Source: Massilia sp. NR 4-1 (GTDB taxonomy: Bacteria; Pseudomonadota; Gammaproteobacteria; Burkholderiales; Burkholderiaceae_D). Taken from it: 64,000 nucleotides of DNA. The stretch covers positions 1,550,001-1,614,000 of the forward strand of contig NZ_CP012201.1 of assembly GCF_001191005.1 (NCBI RefSeq), given 5' to 3'. The notes under the pieces were generated by a model that was not told where the DNA came from, made no database searches, and saw only the letters and a program-made list of their open reading frames with translations. Position 1 is the first letter of the stretch; every line of letters starts with the position of its first letter. Position numbers and translations under genes: made by a program. Of the stretch, positions 44,342 to 53,087 are shown in pieces.

Positions 44342-45336
44342 CGGCCGACCAGGGCCATGCCGTCCGGGCTGTAGCGCGCGCCATCCACCCGATCCGGCGT
44401 GAAGGCGGCGGCAATGGTATCCAGTTCCTGCGCACTCAGCGCAAGTTCGACCGCCGCCGAGTTTTCCTGCAGGTGGACGATGCGGCGCGCACCGGGAATC
44501 GGCGCGATATCCTCGCCCTGGGCCAGCAGCCAGGCCAGCGCCAGTTGCGCCGGGGTCGCCTGGCGGGCATGCGCCAGCTCGGTCAGCGTTTGCAGCAGGC
44601 GGCGGTTGCGCTGCAGGGCAGCCTGCTGGAAACGCGGCAGATAGTGGCGGAAGTCGTCGGCCGACAATTGCGACACGTCTTCCAGCTTGCCGGCCAGGAA
44701 GCCGCGGCCTAAGGGGCTGTACGGCACAAAGCCCACGCCCAGCTCACGGCAGACGGGCAGCACATCCTGTTCCACGTCACGGCTCCACAGCGAGTATTCC
44801 GACTGTACCGCCGCAATCGGGTGCACCGCATGGGCGCGGCGCAAGGTCGCGCCGCCCACCTCGGACAGGCCCAGGTAGCGCACCTTGCCTTCACGCACCA
44901 GTTCAGCCATCGCGCCCACCGTGTCCTCGATCGGCACTTGCGGGTCGACCCGGTGCTGATACAGCAGATCGATGGTTTCCACGCCCAGGCGGCGCAGTGA
45001 ACCTTCCGTGGCGGCGCGCACATGCTCCGGACGGCTGTTCAGGCCCGACATGCGCGCCATCCCTTCGCCATGCGGCAGGATGCCGAAGCCGAACTTGGTT
45101 GCCAGCGTCACCTTGTCGCGCCGCCCCTTGAGCGCGCGGCCCAGCAATTCCTCGTTGGTGTAAGGACCATAAACCTCGGCCGTATCCCAATGGCTGACGC
45201 CCAGTTCCAGCGCCCGGTCCAGAGTGGACAGCGCTTCCGCCTCGTTCGAAGGACCATAGGCGAAGCTCATCCCCATGCAGCCCAGGCCGATTGCCGACAC
45301 TTCCAGGCCTTGCCGGCCCAATTTATGCATTTTCAT
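44338..45336 (-). CDS. Aldo/keto reductase
   Basis: A 332-residue AKR-fold oxidoreductase of the YajO/perakine reductase-like group. It opens MHKLGRQGLEVSAIGLGCMGMSF. The catalytic tetrad is visible as DTAEVYG (Asp, Tyr), LATKFG (Lys) and LLYQHRVDP (His). The NADPH-binding end has IPGARRIVHLQEN. I start at the ATG at 45336, with AAGGA seven bases upstream. It is divergent from a LysR-type regulator, the usual arrangement for control of such a reductase. The substrate is unknown. Confidence 0.92.
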   Translation of the reverse strand: MKMHKLGRQGLEVSAIGLGCMGMSFAYGPSNEAEALSTLDRALELGVSHWDTAEVYGPYTNEELLGRALKGRRDKVTLATKFGFGILPHGEGMARMSGLNSRPEHVRAATEGSLRRLGVETIDLLYQHRVDPQVPIEDTVGAMAELVREGKVRYLGLSEVGGATLRRAHAVHPIAAVQSEYSLWSRDVEQDVLPVCRELGVGFVPYSPLGRGFLAGKLEDVSQLSADDFRHYLPRFQQAALQRNRRLLQTLTELAHARQATPAQLALAWLLAQGEDIAPIPGARRIVHLQENSAAVELALSAQELDTIAAAFTPDRVDGARYSPDGMALVGR

Positions 45337-45397
45337 CACAGCATCCTTCATTCAGTTGTTTAGGAAGGATGCCAGTGTGCCGAATTTGTTTATGTAC

Positions 45398-45413
45398 GAT
45401 AAGACGAGTTATC
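45398..45413. promoter_or_regulatory. Candidate LysR operator
   Basis: GATAA-N6-TTATC is a perfect dyad midway between the divergent aldo-keto reductase and LysR genes, where a LysR regulator would bind. Confidence 0.5.
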
Positions 45414-45442
45414 ATGCATGAACTACTGAACTAAATTCATCA

Positions 45443-46339
45443 ATGAAAACACCCGACCTCGACGATCTGGCCGCCTTCGCCTGCGTCGCCAAACACCGCA
45501 GCTTCCGCAAGGCGGCGCAGGAACGCGGCGTCTCCGCCTCGGCACTGAGCCACGCCATGCGCGCTTTGGAGCAGCGCCTCGACCTGCGCCTGCTCAACCG
45601 CAGCACGCGCAGCGTCACGCCGACCGCCGCCGGCGAACGCCTGCTGGCGCGGCTGGCGCCCGCCCTGGACGAAATCCATGCTGGCCTCGACGACATCAAC
45701 GCCCTGCGCGACACGCCCAGCGGCAGCCTGCGCCTGAACGTGCCGCGTTCCGTTGCCGCCCTGCTGCTGACGCCCCTGTTTGCGCGCTTCCACCAAGCCT
45801 TTCCCAATGTCCGGCTGGAAGTGGTGACGGACGATGGCCTGGTCGACATTGTGCGCGACGGCTTCGATGCGGGCGTGCGTTATGGCGAAAGCCTGGCCCA
45901 GGACATGGTGGCGCTCCCCCTGCGCCCCCTGCCCCGGATGAGTTTGGTCGCAGCCCCCGCTTATGCCGAGCGCCACGGCCTGCCGCGCACGCCCGGCGAG
46001 CTGAAGCATCACGCCTGCATCGGCCGCCGCTTTCCCAGCGGCGCCGTGTACGCCTGGGAATTCGCCCAGGGCGGCGAAAAGCTCAGCGTGGCGGTGGACG
46101 GCCCGCTGCTGCTCGACGACGAGGATCTGATGGTGAGCGCGGCGCTCGACGGCGTCGGCCTGGCCTATGTCTACGAAGGCCGCGTGTCCCAAGCCGTGGC
46201 CGAAGGCCGTCTGCTGCGCGCGCTGGAAGAATGGCATCCGCCGCTGGAAAGTCTCTTCCTCTACTACCCCAGCGGACGGCGCCAGCCCGCGCCCTTACGC
46301 GCCTTTATCGATCTGCTGCGGCAGATGGGGCGGGCTTAA
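45443..46339 (+). CDS. LysR-family transcriptional regulator
   Basis: A 298-residue LysR protein. The N-terminal winged helix reads DLDDLAAFACVAKHRSFRKAAQERGVSASALSHAMRALEQRLDLRLLNRSTRSVTPT, followed by a periplasmic-binding-like effector domain (SGSLRLNVPRSVA, RLEVVTDDGLVDIVRDGFDAGVRYG). It is of the AaeR/DmlR-like group that often sits beside aldo-keto reductases. It is divergent from the reductase gene, with a dyad between them. Confidence 0.93.
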   Translation: MKTPDLDDLAAFACVAKHRSFRKAAQERGVSASALSHAMRALEQRLDLRLLNRSTRSVTPTAAGERLLARLAPALDEIHAGLDDINALRDTPSGSLRLNVPRSVAALLLTPLFARFHQAFPNVRLEVVTDDGLVDIVRDGFDAGVRYGESLAQDMVALPLRPLPRMSLVAAPAYAERHGLPRTPGELKHHACIGRRFPSGAVYAWEFAQGGEKLSVAVDGPLLLDDEDLMVSAALDGVGLAYVYEGRVSQAVAEGRLLRALEEWHPPLESLFLYYPSGRRQPAPLRAFIDLLRQMGRA

Positions 46340-46391
46340 GCCAGGTTATGATGGGCAGTTTTACTTCCTCCCAACCAACTGAAGTAAGTCC

Positions 46392-47666
46392 ATGAAAAAA
46401 ACACTCCTGCTGTCGCTGTTTTCCCTTGCCTTGCCGCTGCACGCCGCCGAAAGCTGGCTTCTGAAACTCGACCGGTGGGGCAATCCCTCCTACATGACGC
46501 TGCATCTGCAGGAGCAGGACGGCCACCTGTCCGGCACGCTCGATGGCGACAGCCTGCACGGCACCCGCACGAAAAGCGGCATCAGCTTCACCGTCACCGA
46601 CAAGCAGGGCAATCGCTACGAGTACAAAGGGACCGCCGCCGCCAACAACCTGCAAGGCAGCGCCGACATGCCGGACACCAATGACGCCAAAGCCCGCGCC
46701 CAGCACGGCTTCACCGCACGGCGCCTGCCGGAGCGCGCATCCACCGCCCCGCAGCGCCATGAATTCGCGCCCAAAGAGTATGCGAATGAATTCAGCGCCA
46801 CGCGTCCGCCGGTATTGACCGTCTGGCCGGGGGATACGGTGCATACCACCACCATCGATTCGGGCGGCGTGGACGAACGCGGCGTGACGCGCGCCCTGTT
46901 CGGCAATCCGCAGACCGGGCCTTTCTTCGTGATGGGTGCGGAGGCCGGCGACACGCTGGCGATCCATCTACGCCGCCTGCGCCTGAACCGCGACTATGCG
47001 GACAGCCTGGACAGCATTGTCGGCCGGGCGCAGACCACGGGCCTGGCGGCACACGCGGCATCGCTCGGCAAACCGGTGCGCTGGACCCTGGACCGCGAAA
47101 AAGGCACGGCCAGCCCGCAAGGTGCGAGCGCAGCACTGCGCGGCCTGGCCGTCCCCGTGCGCCCCATGCTGGGCGGGCTGGCCGTGGCGCCGCAGGATGG
47201 TCCCGCCATCTCCACCGGCGACACCGGCCGCTTCGGTGGCAATATGGATTTCAACGAGGTGGTCGAAGGCAATACCGTCTACCTGCCGGTGCAGCAGCCC
47301 GGCGCCCTGCTCTATCTGGGCGATGCGCACGCGCTGCAGGGCGATGGTGAAACCTCGCAGTACGCGCTGGAGACGTCGATGGACGTGGAGTTCACGGTGG
47401 CGCTGATCAAGGGCAAGGCCGTCGGCATGCCGCGGGTGGAGTCGCCGGCGCAGATCATGGTGCTGGGCCAGGCCGGTTCGCTGGATGATGCCTTGCGCGC
47501 GGCCACCGCCGGCATGACCCAGTGGCTGCAGCAGGACTATGGTCTCAGCCTGTCCGACAGCGCCATCGTCCTTGGCAGCGCCGTGCAGTATTCGGTTGCC
47601 AATCTCGCCGGACGCAGCGTGGGCGTCGCCGCGAAGATCAACAAATCCCTGCTGCCGCGACGCTAA
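46392..47666 (+). CDS. Acetamidase/formamidase-family protein with an extra N-terminal domain
   Basis: A 424-residue secreted protein. The signal peptide ends near LHAAE (residue 19). Residues about 20-105 form a small beta-rich domain (MTLHLQEQDGHLSGTLDGDSLHGTRTKSGISFTVTD). From about 120 on it is an FmdA/AmdA-fold amidohydrolase (LTVWPGDTVHTTTIDSGGVD, GPFFVMGAEAGDTLAIHL, FGGNMDFNEVVEGNTVYLPVQQPGALLYLGDAHALQGDGE). Most relatives are cytoplasmic amidases without the N-terminal domain. The real substrate is not evident. Confidence 0.88.
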   Translation: MKKTLLLSLFSLALPLHAAESWLLKLDRWGNPSYMTLHLQEQDGHLSGTLDGDSLHGTRTKSGISFTVTDKQGNRYEYKGTAAANNLQGSADMPDTNDAKARAQHGFTARRLPERASTAPQRHEFAPKEYANEFSATRPPVLTVWPGDTVHTTTIDSGGVDERGVTRALFGNPQTGPFFVMGAEAGDTLAIHLRRLRLNRDYADSLDSIVGRAQTTGLAAHAASLGKPVRWTLDREKGTASPQGASAALRGLAVPVRPMLGGLAVAPQDGPAISTGDTGRFGGNMDFNEVVEGNTVYLPVQQPGALLYLGDAHALQGDGETSQYALETSMDVEFTVALIKGKAVGMPRVESPAQIMVLGQAGSLDDALRAATAGMTQWLQQDYGLSLSDSAIVLGSAVQYSVANLAGRSVGVAAKINKSLLPRR

Positions 47667-47712
47667 ACAGCACGGCAAGCGCGTAAAATAGCGCCTTTAA
47701 AAGGATGGCAAC

Positions 47713-47979
47713 GTGAAAAAAACAGATTTGGCAAAGAACGACGCGAAAAAACTCATGGGGAAGATGGTTGCGCCAGGCGCTTCGGCTTTCGGCAATGCCG
47801 GTGCGGCTGCGGTCGATAAACGCGAACAGCGCAAGCGTGACCAGGCGCTCGGCCTGGTGCCGTTCGCGGTCAAGCTCAATAGCGACCTGGTGAAGCGCCT
47901 GCAGGCGCTGGCGACCGAACGTGGACTCGATATGAACACGCTGGTTGCCGGAGTGCTGGCAAAAGGACTCGACTCCTGA
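47713..47979 (+). CDS. Small hypothetical protein, possible ribbon-helix-helix
   Basis: An 88-residue basic protein I do not recognise. The C-terminal half (GLVPFAVKLNSDLVKRLQALATERGLDMNTLVAGVLAKGLDS) has the strand-helix-helix look of ribbon-helix-helix or CopG-like proteins. The N-terminal part (KKTDLAKNDAKKLMGKMVAPGASAFGNAG) is polar. AAGGA precedes a GTG start and a strong terminator follows. No toxin-like partner is adjacent. Confidence 0.7.
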   Translation: MKKTDLAKNDAKKLMGKMVAPGASAFGNAGAAAVDKREQRKRDQALGLVPFAVKLNSDLVKRLQALATERGLDMNTLVAGVLAKGLDS

Positions 47980-48001
47980 GCCAGGCTGGTCACAAAAAAT
48001 G

Positions 48002-48027
48002 AAGCCCGCTTTCGAGCGGGCTTTTTT
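48002..48027 (+). terminator. Rho-independent terminator
   Basis: AAGCCCGCT (48002-48010), a TTCG loop and AGCGGGCTT (48015-48023), then more T's. A textbook stem with a stable tetraloop, ending the small hypothetical gene. Confidence 0.92.
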
Positions 48028-48060
48028 GCGCCTCCGATAAAGCTGGCGCTTTAGCGGCCT

Positions 48061-48321
48061 CTAGCGGCGACGAAATGGCGCTGGGCCGGCCGTGTTGCGC
48101 TTTTCAAGATGGCGGAAAACGATACGACCCTTGTTCAGGTCATATGGCGACAATTCAACCGTGACTTTGTCGCCGGCGAGAATGCGGATGAAATTCTTCT
48201 TCATCCGGCCAGCCGTATAGGCGATCAGTTTGTGGCCGTTGTCCAGATCCACGCGAAAGCGCTGGTCTGGCAGGATCTCGACGACCTGTCCACTCATTTC
48301 AATCAATTCTTCTTTAGCCAA
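48061..48321 (-). CDS. infA: Translation initiation factor IF-1 (paralogue with C-terminal extension)
   Basis: An 86-residue IF-1. It reads AKEELIEMSGQVVEILPDQRFRVDLDNGHKLIAYTAGRMKKNFIRILAGDKVTVELSPYDLNKGRIVFRH, the S1/OB fold that sits in the ribosomal A site during initiation. The start is TTG, set by the conserved AKEE and by GGAAAGG upstream. About 15 extra residues (EKRNTAGPAPFRRR) extend the usual 72-residue length, as in the second IF-1 copy of many Burkholderiales. It stands alone, away from ribosomal protein genes. Confidence 0.93.
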   Translation of the reverse strand: MAKEELIEMSGQVVEILPDQRFRVDLDNGHKLIAYTAGRMKKNFIRILAGDKVTVELSPYDLNKGRIVFRHLEKRNTAGPAPFRRR

Positions 48322-48414
48322 TGGGGCCTTTCCATGCGGTTGCAAGGTGAACGCAGCGTGCCGGGCTGCGATGGTGGCAGACGGGCGCCGGGAAGCCGTG
48401 CCGTCTGGAGGATG

Positions 48415-48439
48415 GAAAAAAGCCCGCACTGGGCGGGCT
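48415..48439 (-). terminator. Rho-independent terminator (minus strand)
   Basis: AGCCCGC (48421-48427) pairs with GCGGGCT (48433-48439); six A's at 48415-48420 give a U-tract for a minus-strand transcript. It fits an RNA or small gene transcribed leftward from about 48450-48640. Confidence 0.75.
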
Positions 48440-48444
48440 TCGTT

Positions 48445-48624
48445 TCAATGTAATGCCAATGCTTTAATCTCGGCCCCAGCCCGCGCTATCTGCACGGTGC
48501 GGAGCTGTTCGCCCTTGCTATCTGCAAGGTGCCAACCTGTGACCAACGTATTTGGTTCTACAACAGTGAAGTACTCGAGAACTTCACAACAAAACGAAGT
48601 GTAACACACTTTTGTGCGGCGCAC
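48445..48624 (-). CDS. Small hypothetical protein
   Basis: A possible 59-residue protein starting at a GTG, with sequence including EVLEYFTVVEPNTLVTGWHLADSKG and EQLRTVQIARAGAEIKALAL. I do not recognise it. Support comes from protein-like composition and a strong terminator just beyond the stop on the same strand. The exact start is uncertain (GTG 48624 or GTG 48609) and no good ribosome binding site is seen. The alternative is a small RNA. Apart from this, 48322-48746 holds only the terminator. Confidence 0.4.
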   Translation of the reverse strand: MRRTKVCYTSFCCEVLEYFTVVEPNTLVTGWHLADSKGEQLRTVQIARAGAEIKALALH

Positions 48625-48746
48625 AAATACATTTCCAAGGCGACAAATTTAGCTGTGACGCTGCCCGGGCACTATCTTGCCGAGCCGCCGGAGCCGCGCA
48701 CTTGATGCGTGTGCGAATCCGGCGGCGTTGGCGCGATGCCCGGCGA

Positions 48747-50912
48747 TCAGTAGCGCGCGTCCTTCGGCTTGCCGCCTTTCGGCCAGTCCTTCACTTTTTC
48801 CGGAAAGTCCGGACGCGGCATATGGCTGAAGTATTCCGCCACGTCGACCGCGTCCTGGTCGCTCAGATTGCCTTGGCCAAGCGGGAACTTCTGGCCGTGG
48901 CCCATCACCATATTGGCCTTGACGAAGCCGGCGGCCGTGTAGGTCCGGGCCATGCCGGCGCCGATATTGAAGGAACGGTCGCCCCACAGCGGCGGGAAGA
49001 CAGGCGTCTTATTGGCGTCGGCGATGCCTTCGCCATTGGCGCCATGGCAGACCGCGCAATGCTCGCTATAGATCTTCTTGCCGTTTTCCGGATTCGGCAC
49101 GATGCCGCGGTCGATCATGGCCACGCCACGTCCCGGAACCTTGTCGCCCGGACGGTACTCGCCTTTCATCCAGTCCATATAGGCCACCATGGCTTTCATC
49201 TCCGCGCCTTCCAGGGGCAGCGGTGCGCCATTCATGGACCGCTTGAAGCAGCCGTTGATGCGTTCAGCCAGGTTGATGACCCTGCCCGCGCGCGGCGCTT
49301 CCGCCGGGAAGAAGGCCGAGACGCCAAGGAAAGGCGAACCTTTGGCCACCGTGCCGCCGTTCAAGTGGCAGCTGCTGCAGTTGATATCGTTGCCCACATG
49401 CTTGGGCAGCAATTGCCGGGTCTCGGTCATCAGACGCATGCCCTGCACCAGTTGCGGCGCATTCGCTTCCTTGAGCAGCGCGGCGAAGCGCGGGGTCTTG
49501 GTGTCGCTGCCCGCGAGCTGCTGCAGCTTCAGCTCCTCGCGCACCTTGGCGACCTGCTTGGGCGTCACCGGTTCGCCGCGATTGCCCCACTGGCTGCGGA
49601 CAAAGGTCAGGATTTCGGCCAGCTCATTGTCGGACAGCGTCGCATACGACGGCATGCCGAACGAACGTGGCGAGGTCTGCGTCACCGCCGACTGCCAGCC
49701 GCTGAGCGCGATGTGGATCACCGTGGTCGGGTCTTTGGACTGCACGGAATCGTTGCCCGCCAGCGTAGGGAAGATATCGCCGACGCCACGGCCGTCGCGC
49801 CGGTGGCAGGTGGCACAGAACTGCACGTATCCAAGGCCGCCACGGCTGTTGTACATGGCCTTGTCGTTGGCCGCGACTGGCACCGGCGCGGGCGCCTGCT
49901 TGCGCGCCATGCGGGATTTGTCGTCGGTCGGCAGCGCATGCAGGTATGCCGCCAGCGCGGAAAGATCGCTGTCGGTGAAGTGCTGGGTGCTGTGGGTGAT
50001 GACCTCGGTCATGCTGCCGGCGGCGGTGCCGTACTGGCTGCGTCCGGTTTTGAGCAAGCTGACGATATCGGCCGGCGTCCACAGGCTGCGCAGATTGATC
50101 GCGTGCCAGGAGTCGAAGGTGAAACCGGCCAGGTATTTGTCGCCATTGCCGCCAAGGTGGCCCATGGTTTTTTCCTGGAAGGCCATGCCGCGCGGCGTAT
50201 GGCAGGAGCCGCAATGTCCCAGGCCTTGCGCGATATAGGCGCCGCGGTTGAATTCCGCCGACTTTTTGGCATCAGGCTGGAACGGCTTGTCGTCGAGGAA
50301 GACCGCATTCCACAGGCCCAGACCCCAGCGCATATTGAATGGGAATTTCATATCGCTGGCGCGGTTGGGCTGCACAGCCGGGGCTACGCCGGCATTCAGG
50401 TAGGCGAACAGCGCCTGCATGTCTTCCTTCGTCATCTTGGCGTAGGAAGGATATGGCATCGCCGGATACAGATTATGGCCGTCGGCGGCCACGCCTTTGC
50501 GCATGGCGCGGTCGAACTGTTCGAAGCTGTATTTGCCGATCCCGGTTTTGGGATCGGGCGTGATATTGGTACTGTAAATGGTGCCGAATGGCGTTTTCAG
50601 CTCCAGGCCGCCCGCCATCGGTGCGCCTTTCGGACTGGTATGGCAGGCAACGCAATCGCCAAGACGTGCGACATATTCGCCACGCTTGACCAGGCTGGCT
50701 TTGGTCTCGGGAGAAACGGCAGCCTGCGACGGTGATGGCGCCGCTGTCGCCGTGCCGCTTGCAAATAATGTAGCACTTAGGACAACAGCCGTGGCCATCC
50801 ACTGGATTGCGCCGCCTGATCGGCTCCGGACTGGGATCGGTGAAGAGCGGCGTTTGAGGAAGGGACGGGGGGAGCGGCGTAAGCCGGTTGCAACGACAGA
50901 TGCGATGTTCAT
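48747..50912 (-). CDS. Pentaheme cytochrome c: AdhB-like triheme + TsdA-like diheme fusion
   Basis: A 721-residue periplasmic or membrane-associated cytochrome with a long basic N-terminus and a signal segment (MATAVVLSATLFASGTATA). Five CxxCH sites lie near residues 87 (CVACH), 235 (CGSCH), 368 (CATCH), 513 (CSSCH) and 620 (CAVCH). The first three form the layout of the cytochrome subunit of membrane alcohol/aldehyde dehydrogenases (AdhB-like). The last two, with RVINLAERINGCFKRSMNG between them, look like thiosulfate dehydrogenase TsdA. The Cys of INGCF (near 553) would be the unusual axial ligand. AAAGGG precedes the ATG. No dehydrogenase catalytic subunit gene is adjacent. Confidence 0.88.
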   Translation of the reverse strand: MNIASVVATGLRRSPRPFLKRRSSPIPVRSRSGGAIQWMATAVVLSATLFASGTATAAPSPSQAAVSPETKASLVKRGEYVARLGDCVACHTSPKGAPMAGGLELKTPFGTIYSTNITPDPKTGIGKYSFEQFDRAMRKGVAADGHNLYPAMPYPSYAKMTKEDMQALFAYLNAGVAPAVQPNRASDMKFPFNMRWGLGLWNAVFLDDKPFQPDAKKSAEFNRGAYIAQGLGHCGSCHTPRGMAFQEKTMGHLGGNGDKYLAGFTFDSWHAINLRSLWTPADIVSLLKTGRSQYGTAAGSMTEVITHSTQHFTDSDLSALAAYLHALPTDDKSRMARKQAPAPVPVAANDKAMYNSRGGLGYVQFCATCHRRDGRGVGDIFPTLAGNDSVQSKDPTTVIHIALSGWQSAVTQTSPRSFGMPSYATLSDNELAEILTFVRSQWGNRGEPVTPKQVAKVREELKLQQLAGSDTKTPRFAALLKEANAPQLVQGMRLMTETRQLLPKHVGNDINCSSCHLNGGTVAKGSPFLGVSAFFPAEAPRAGRVINLAERINGCFKRSMNGAPLPLEGAEMKAMVAYMDWMKGEYRPGDKVPGRGVAMIDRGIVPNPENGKKIYSEHCAVCHGANGEGIADANKTPVFPPLWGDRSFNIGAGMARTYTAAGFVKANMVMGHGQKFPLGQGNLSDQDAVDVAEYFSHMPRPDFPEKVKDWPKGGKPKDARY

Positions 50913-51030
50913 AATTACCCTTTGTAGATCCAGGGCAAGTTTACGCGCGCCCGTCCAGCGCAGAAATCGGAAGAAATTGCAGGTGGTATAGGGAATTTTC
51001 CCTATAGGAAACTCGGACGACACACTGTCT

Positions 51031-51804
51031 TTATCGACTGGCGGCGGGCGCGGGCGCCGGTTTGACGTGGGATTGCGGCACTTCATAGTCGTATTCGGCG
51101 AGGATGCGGCGGTAGGTGCCGTCGGCGCGCATGGCGTCGAGCGCCGCCTTCCATTTATCCAGCTCCTCGGCCGGCACATCGCGCGAAGCGGCGAGATAGA
51201 TCGCAAAACGCTGCAGCACGGCGGCGCGGCGCAGATCGGCCACCGGCAGTCCGGCCTGGCGCTGGGCCTGGCGGATGCTGTTCCAGGCGCCGATCCAGGC
51301 CACGATGCGGCCGGCCGCCAGTTTGCGCGCGTTCAGCGGCTCCTCGGCCACCTCCTCCAGCCGCGTCAGGCCGCCGGCGTGGGCGATTTCCGCCGCGATG
51401 CCGCCGCGCATGGCGCCGACCGCCTTGTCACGCACCGCAGCCAGGCTGTCGATGGCTTCCTCGGGATGTTTTTGCGTAATCAGGACGAATTCGTCTTCCA
51501 GCAGCACCACCCGCCATTGGGCATTCTTTTCGCGCGCCTTGCTGCGGCCCAGGGGCATGATCACATTGCTGCCGAGACGTACGGTTTCCAGCGCCCGGAT
51601 GAAGGGCATCAGCTCGATTTTGTGCGGATAGTGCATGCGGCGCGCCATTTCCGCCACCAGGGCGCAGCTGGCGCCGCCGACGCCCTCGCCTTTCGCCTCG
51701 CAGAAGCCGGGAATGGCGCCGGCGATCAGGCGTACCTCCGCCGCGGTGGCCGCTGGCAGGGCCAGGGCGGCGGCGAGGGCAAGCAGCAGGCGGTGGATGT
51801 TCAT
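51031..51804 (-). CDS. Periplasmic solute-binding-like protein (SBP_bac_3)
   Basis: A 257-residue secreted protein with a signal peptide (ALPAATAAEV, cleavage near residue 22) and the type II periplasmic binding fold of family 3 (LVAEMARRMHYPHKIELMPFIRALETVRLGSNVIMPLGRS, AAVRDKAVGAMRGGIAAEIA, DKWKAALDAMRADGTYRRIL). No permease or ATPase gene is next to it, so it may be one of the many orphan binding proteins used in sensing. The ligand is unknown. Confidence 0.85.
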   Translation of the reverse strand: MNIHRLLLALAAALALPAATAAEVRLIAGAIPGFCEAKGEGVGGASCALVAEMARRMHYPHKIELMPFIRALETVRLGSNVIMPLGRSKAREKNAQWRVVLLEDEFVLITQKHPEEAIDSLAAVRDKAVGAMRGGIAAEIAHAGGLTRLEEVAEEPLNARKLAAGRIVAWIGAWNSIRQAQRQAGLPVADLRRAAVLQRFAIYLAASRDVPAEELDKWKAALDAMRADGTYRRILAEYDYEVPQSHVKPAPAPAASR

Positions 51805-51854
51805 GGGCGGGATGCGCTAAGCGGGCTGAAACTAGCATACCGCTATGGCAGGAC

Positions 51855-52991
51855 TTAGTTCAACAACAGCGCGGCCCGGTTGAGCATGGCGCCCCCGCCG
51901 ATCAGCCAGATAAACAACAGACCGGCCAGCAGCAGCGGACGCCAGCCCGCCTGGCGCACGGCGCTCAAATGCGTGCTCAGTCCCAGGGCGGCCATGGCGG
52001 CGGCCAGCAGCAGCGTATCGGCCGCCAGCAGGGTCTGCACCAGGGCGGCGGGCAGGACGCCGGCCGAGTTCAGCGCCGTGGCGGCCACGAAGACGAAGGC
52101 AAACCAGGGCACGGTGATAGGCGGCGCGTCCGCCCCCTGCCGGCCGCGCTGCGCGCCGCGGCGGCCCAGCCAGAAAGACAGGGCCAGCAGGAACGGGGCC
52201 AGCATCATCACGCGCACCATCTTGGCGATCACGGCCAGATCGGCGGTTTCCGGGCTGATGGCGCGGGCGGCGGCCACCACTTGCGCCACTTCATGGATGG
52301 TCGAACCGGCATACACACCGAAACCGGCGGCGCTGGACGGCAGCCAGTGCAGCTGCTGCCGGTACAGCCAGGGATAGAGGAAGATGGTGGCGGTGCCGAA
52401 CAGCACCACGGTGGAAACGGCGACCGTGACCTGTTCCGCCTTCGCCTTCAGCACCGGCTGGGTGGCCAGCACGGCGGCGGCGCCGCAGATCGAGCTGCCG
52501 GCGCCGATCAGCATGGCCGTGTTGCGCTCCAGGCCGAACAGGCGGCGGCCCAGCAGCAGCGCCAGGGCGAAGGTCGAGCACAGCACCAGCGCATCGCTGA
52601 GCACGCCGGACCAGCCGATCTGGGCGATATCCTGCAAGGTCAGGCGGAAACCATACAGCACGATGCCGGCCCGCAGCAGCATGCCCTTGCTAAAGACGAT
52701 GCCGGGCTGGGCCGCACCCTGCATATGGCGGCCGGCGGTATTGCCGAGCACGATGCCCAGGCAGATGGCCAGCGTCAGCGCCGAAAAACCATGCCGGGCC
52801 AGCCAGTCCAGCTGGCCCAGGCCCATCGCCAGCCCGCCCAGCGCCGCCGACAGCGCCACGCCGGGCAGCATGGCGCGCACCCACGGCATCCCGCCGCCGG
52901 CGGCGGCCGGTGGCGCAATGCCGGGCTGGCGCGGCACGGACGCGCGGCCAATAGCGGAGGCGGCGGCGTCGGGCAGGTGTTGCGGCTTCAT
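51855..52991 (-). CDS. yeiH: YeiH/UPF0324 family putative transporter
   Basis: A 378-residue membrane protein with about ten hydrophobic helices. Family marks include LAICLGIVLGNT, GIVLYGFRLTLQDI, GAGSSICGAAAVLATQPVLKAKAEQVTVAVSTVVLFGT and YAGSTIHEVAQVVAA. YeiH proteins are predicted anion (sulfate or sulfite-type) exporters. AAGGAAAG before the ATG at 52991 supports the start over the GTG upstream. It is divergent from a LysR regulator of the YeiE type, its usual partner. Confidence 0.92.
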   Translation of the reverse strand: MKPQHLPDAAASAIGRASVPRQPGIAPPAAAGGGMPWVRAMLPGVALSAALGGLAMGLGQLDWLARHGFSALTLAICLGIVLGNTAGRHMQGAAQPGIVFSKGMLLRAGIVLYGFRLTLQDIAQIGWSGVLSDALVLCSTFALALLLGRRLFGLERNTAMLIGAGSSICGAAAVLATQPVLKAKAEQVTVAVSTVVLFGTATIFLYPWLYRQQLHWLPSSAAGFGVYAGSTIHEVAQVVAAARAISPETADLAVIAKMVRVMMLAPFLLALSFWLGRRGAQRGRQGADAPPITVPWFAFVFVAATALNSAGVLPAALVQTLLAADTLLLAAAMAALGLSTHLSAVRQAGWRPLLLAGLLFIWLIGGGAMLNRAALLLN

Positions 52992-53087
52992 AATCTTTCC
53001 TTGGTGAATCAAATAGGGGAATGATAGGAAGCTTGCATCAATCTGAGAAACGAATTATTTTTCTATTTTCAAGTTAAAAAACAGCTT

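Noticed and set aside
50913..51206. N-terminal extension of the pentaheme cytochrome
   Set aside because: The extra residues are not protein-like and overlap the neighbouring binding-protein gene; the ATG at 50912 has a ribosome binding site.
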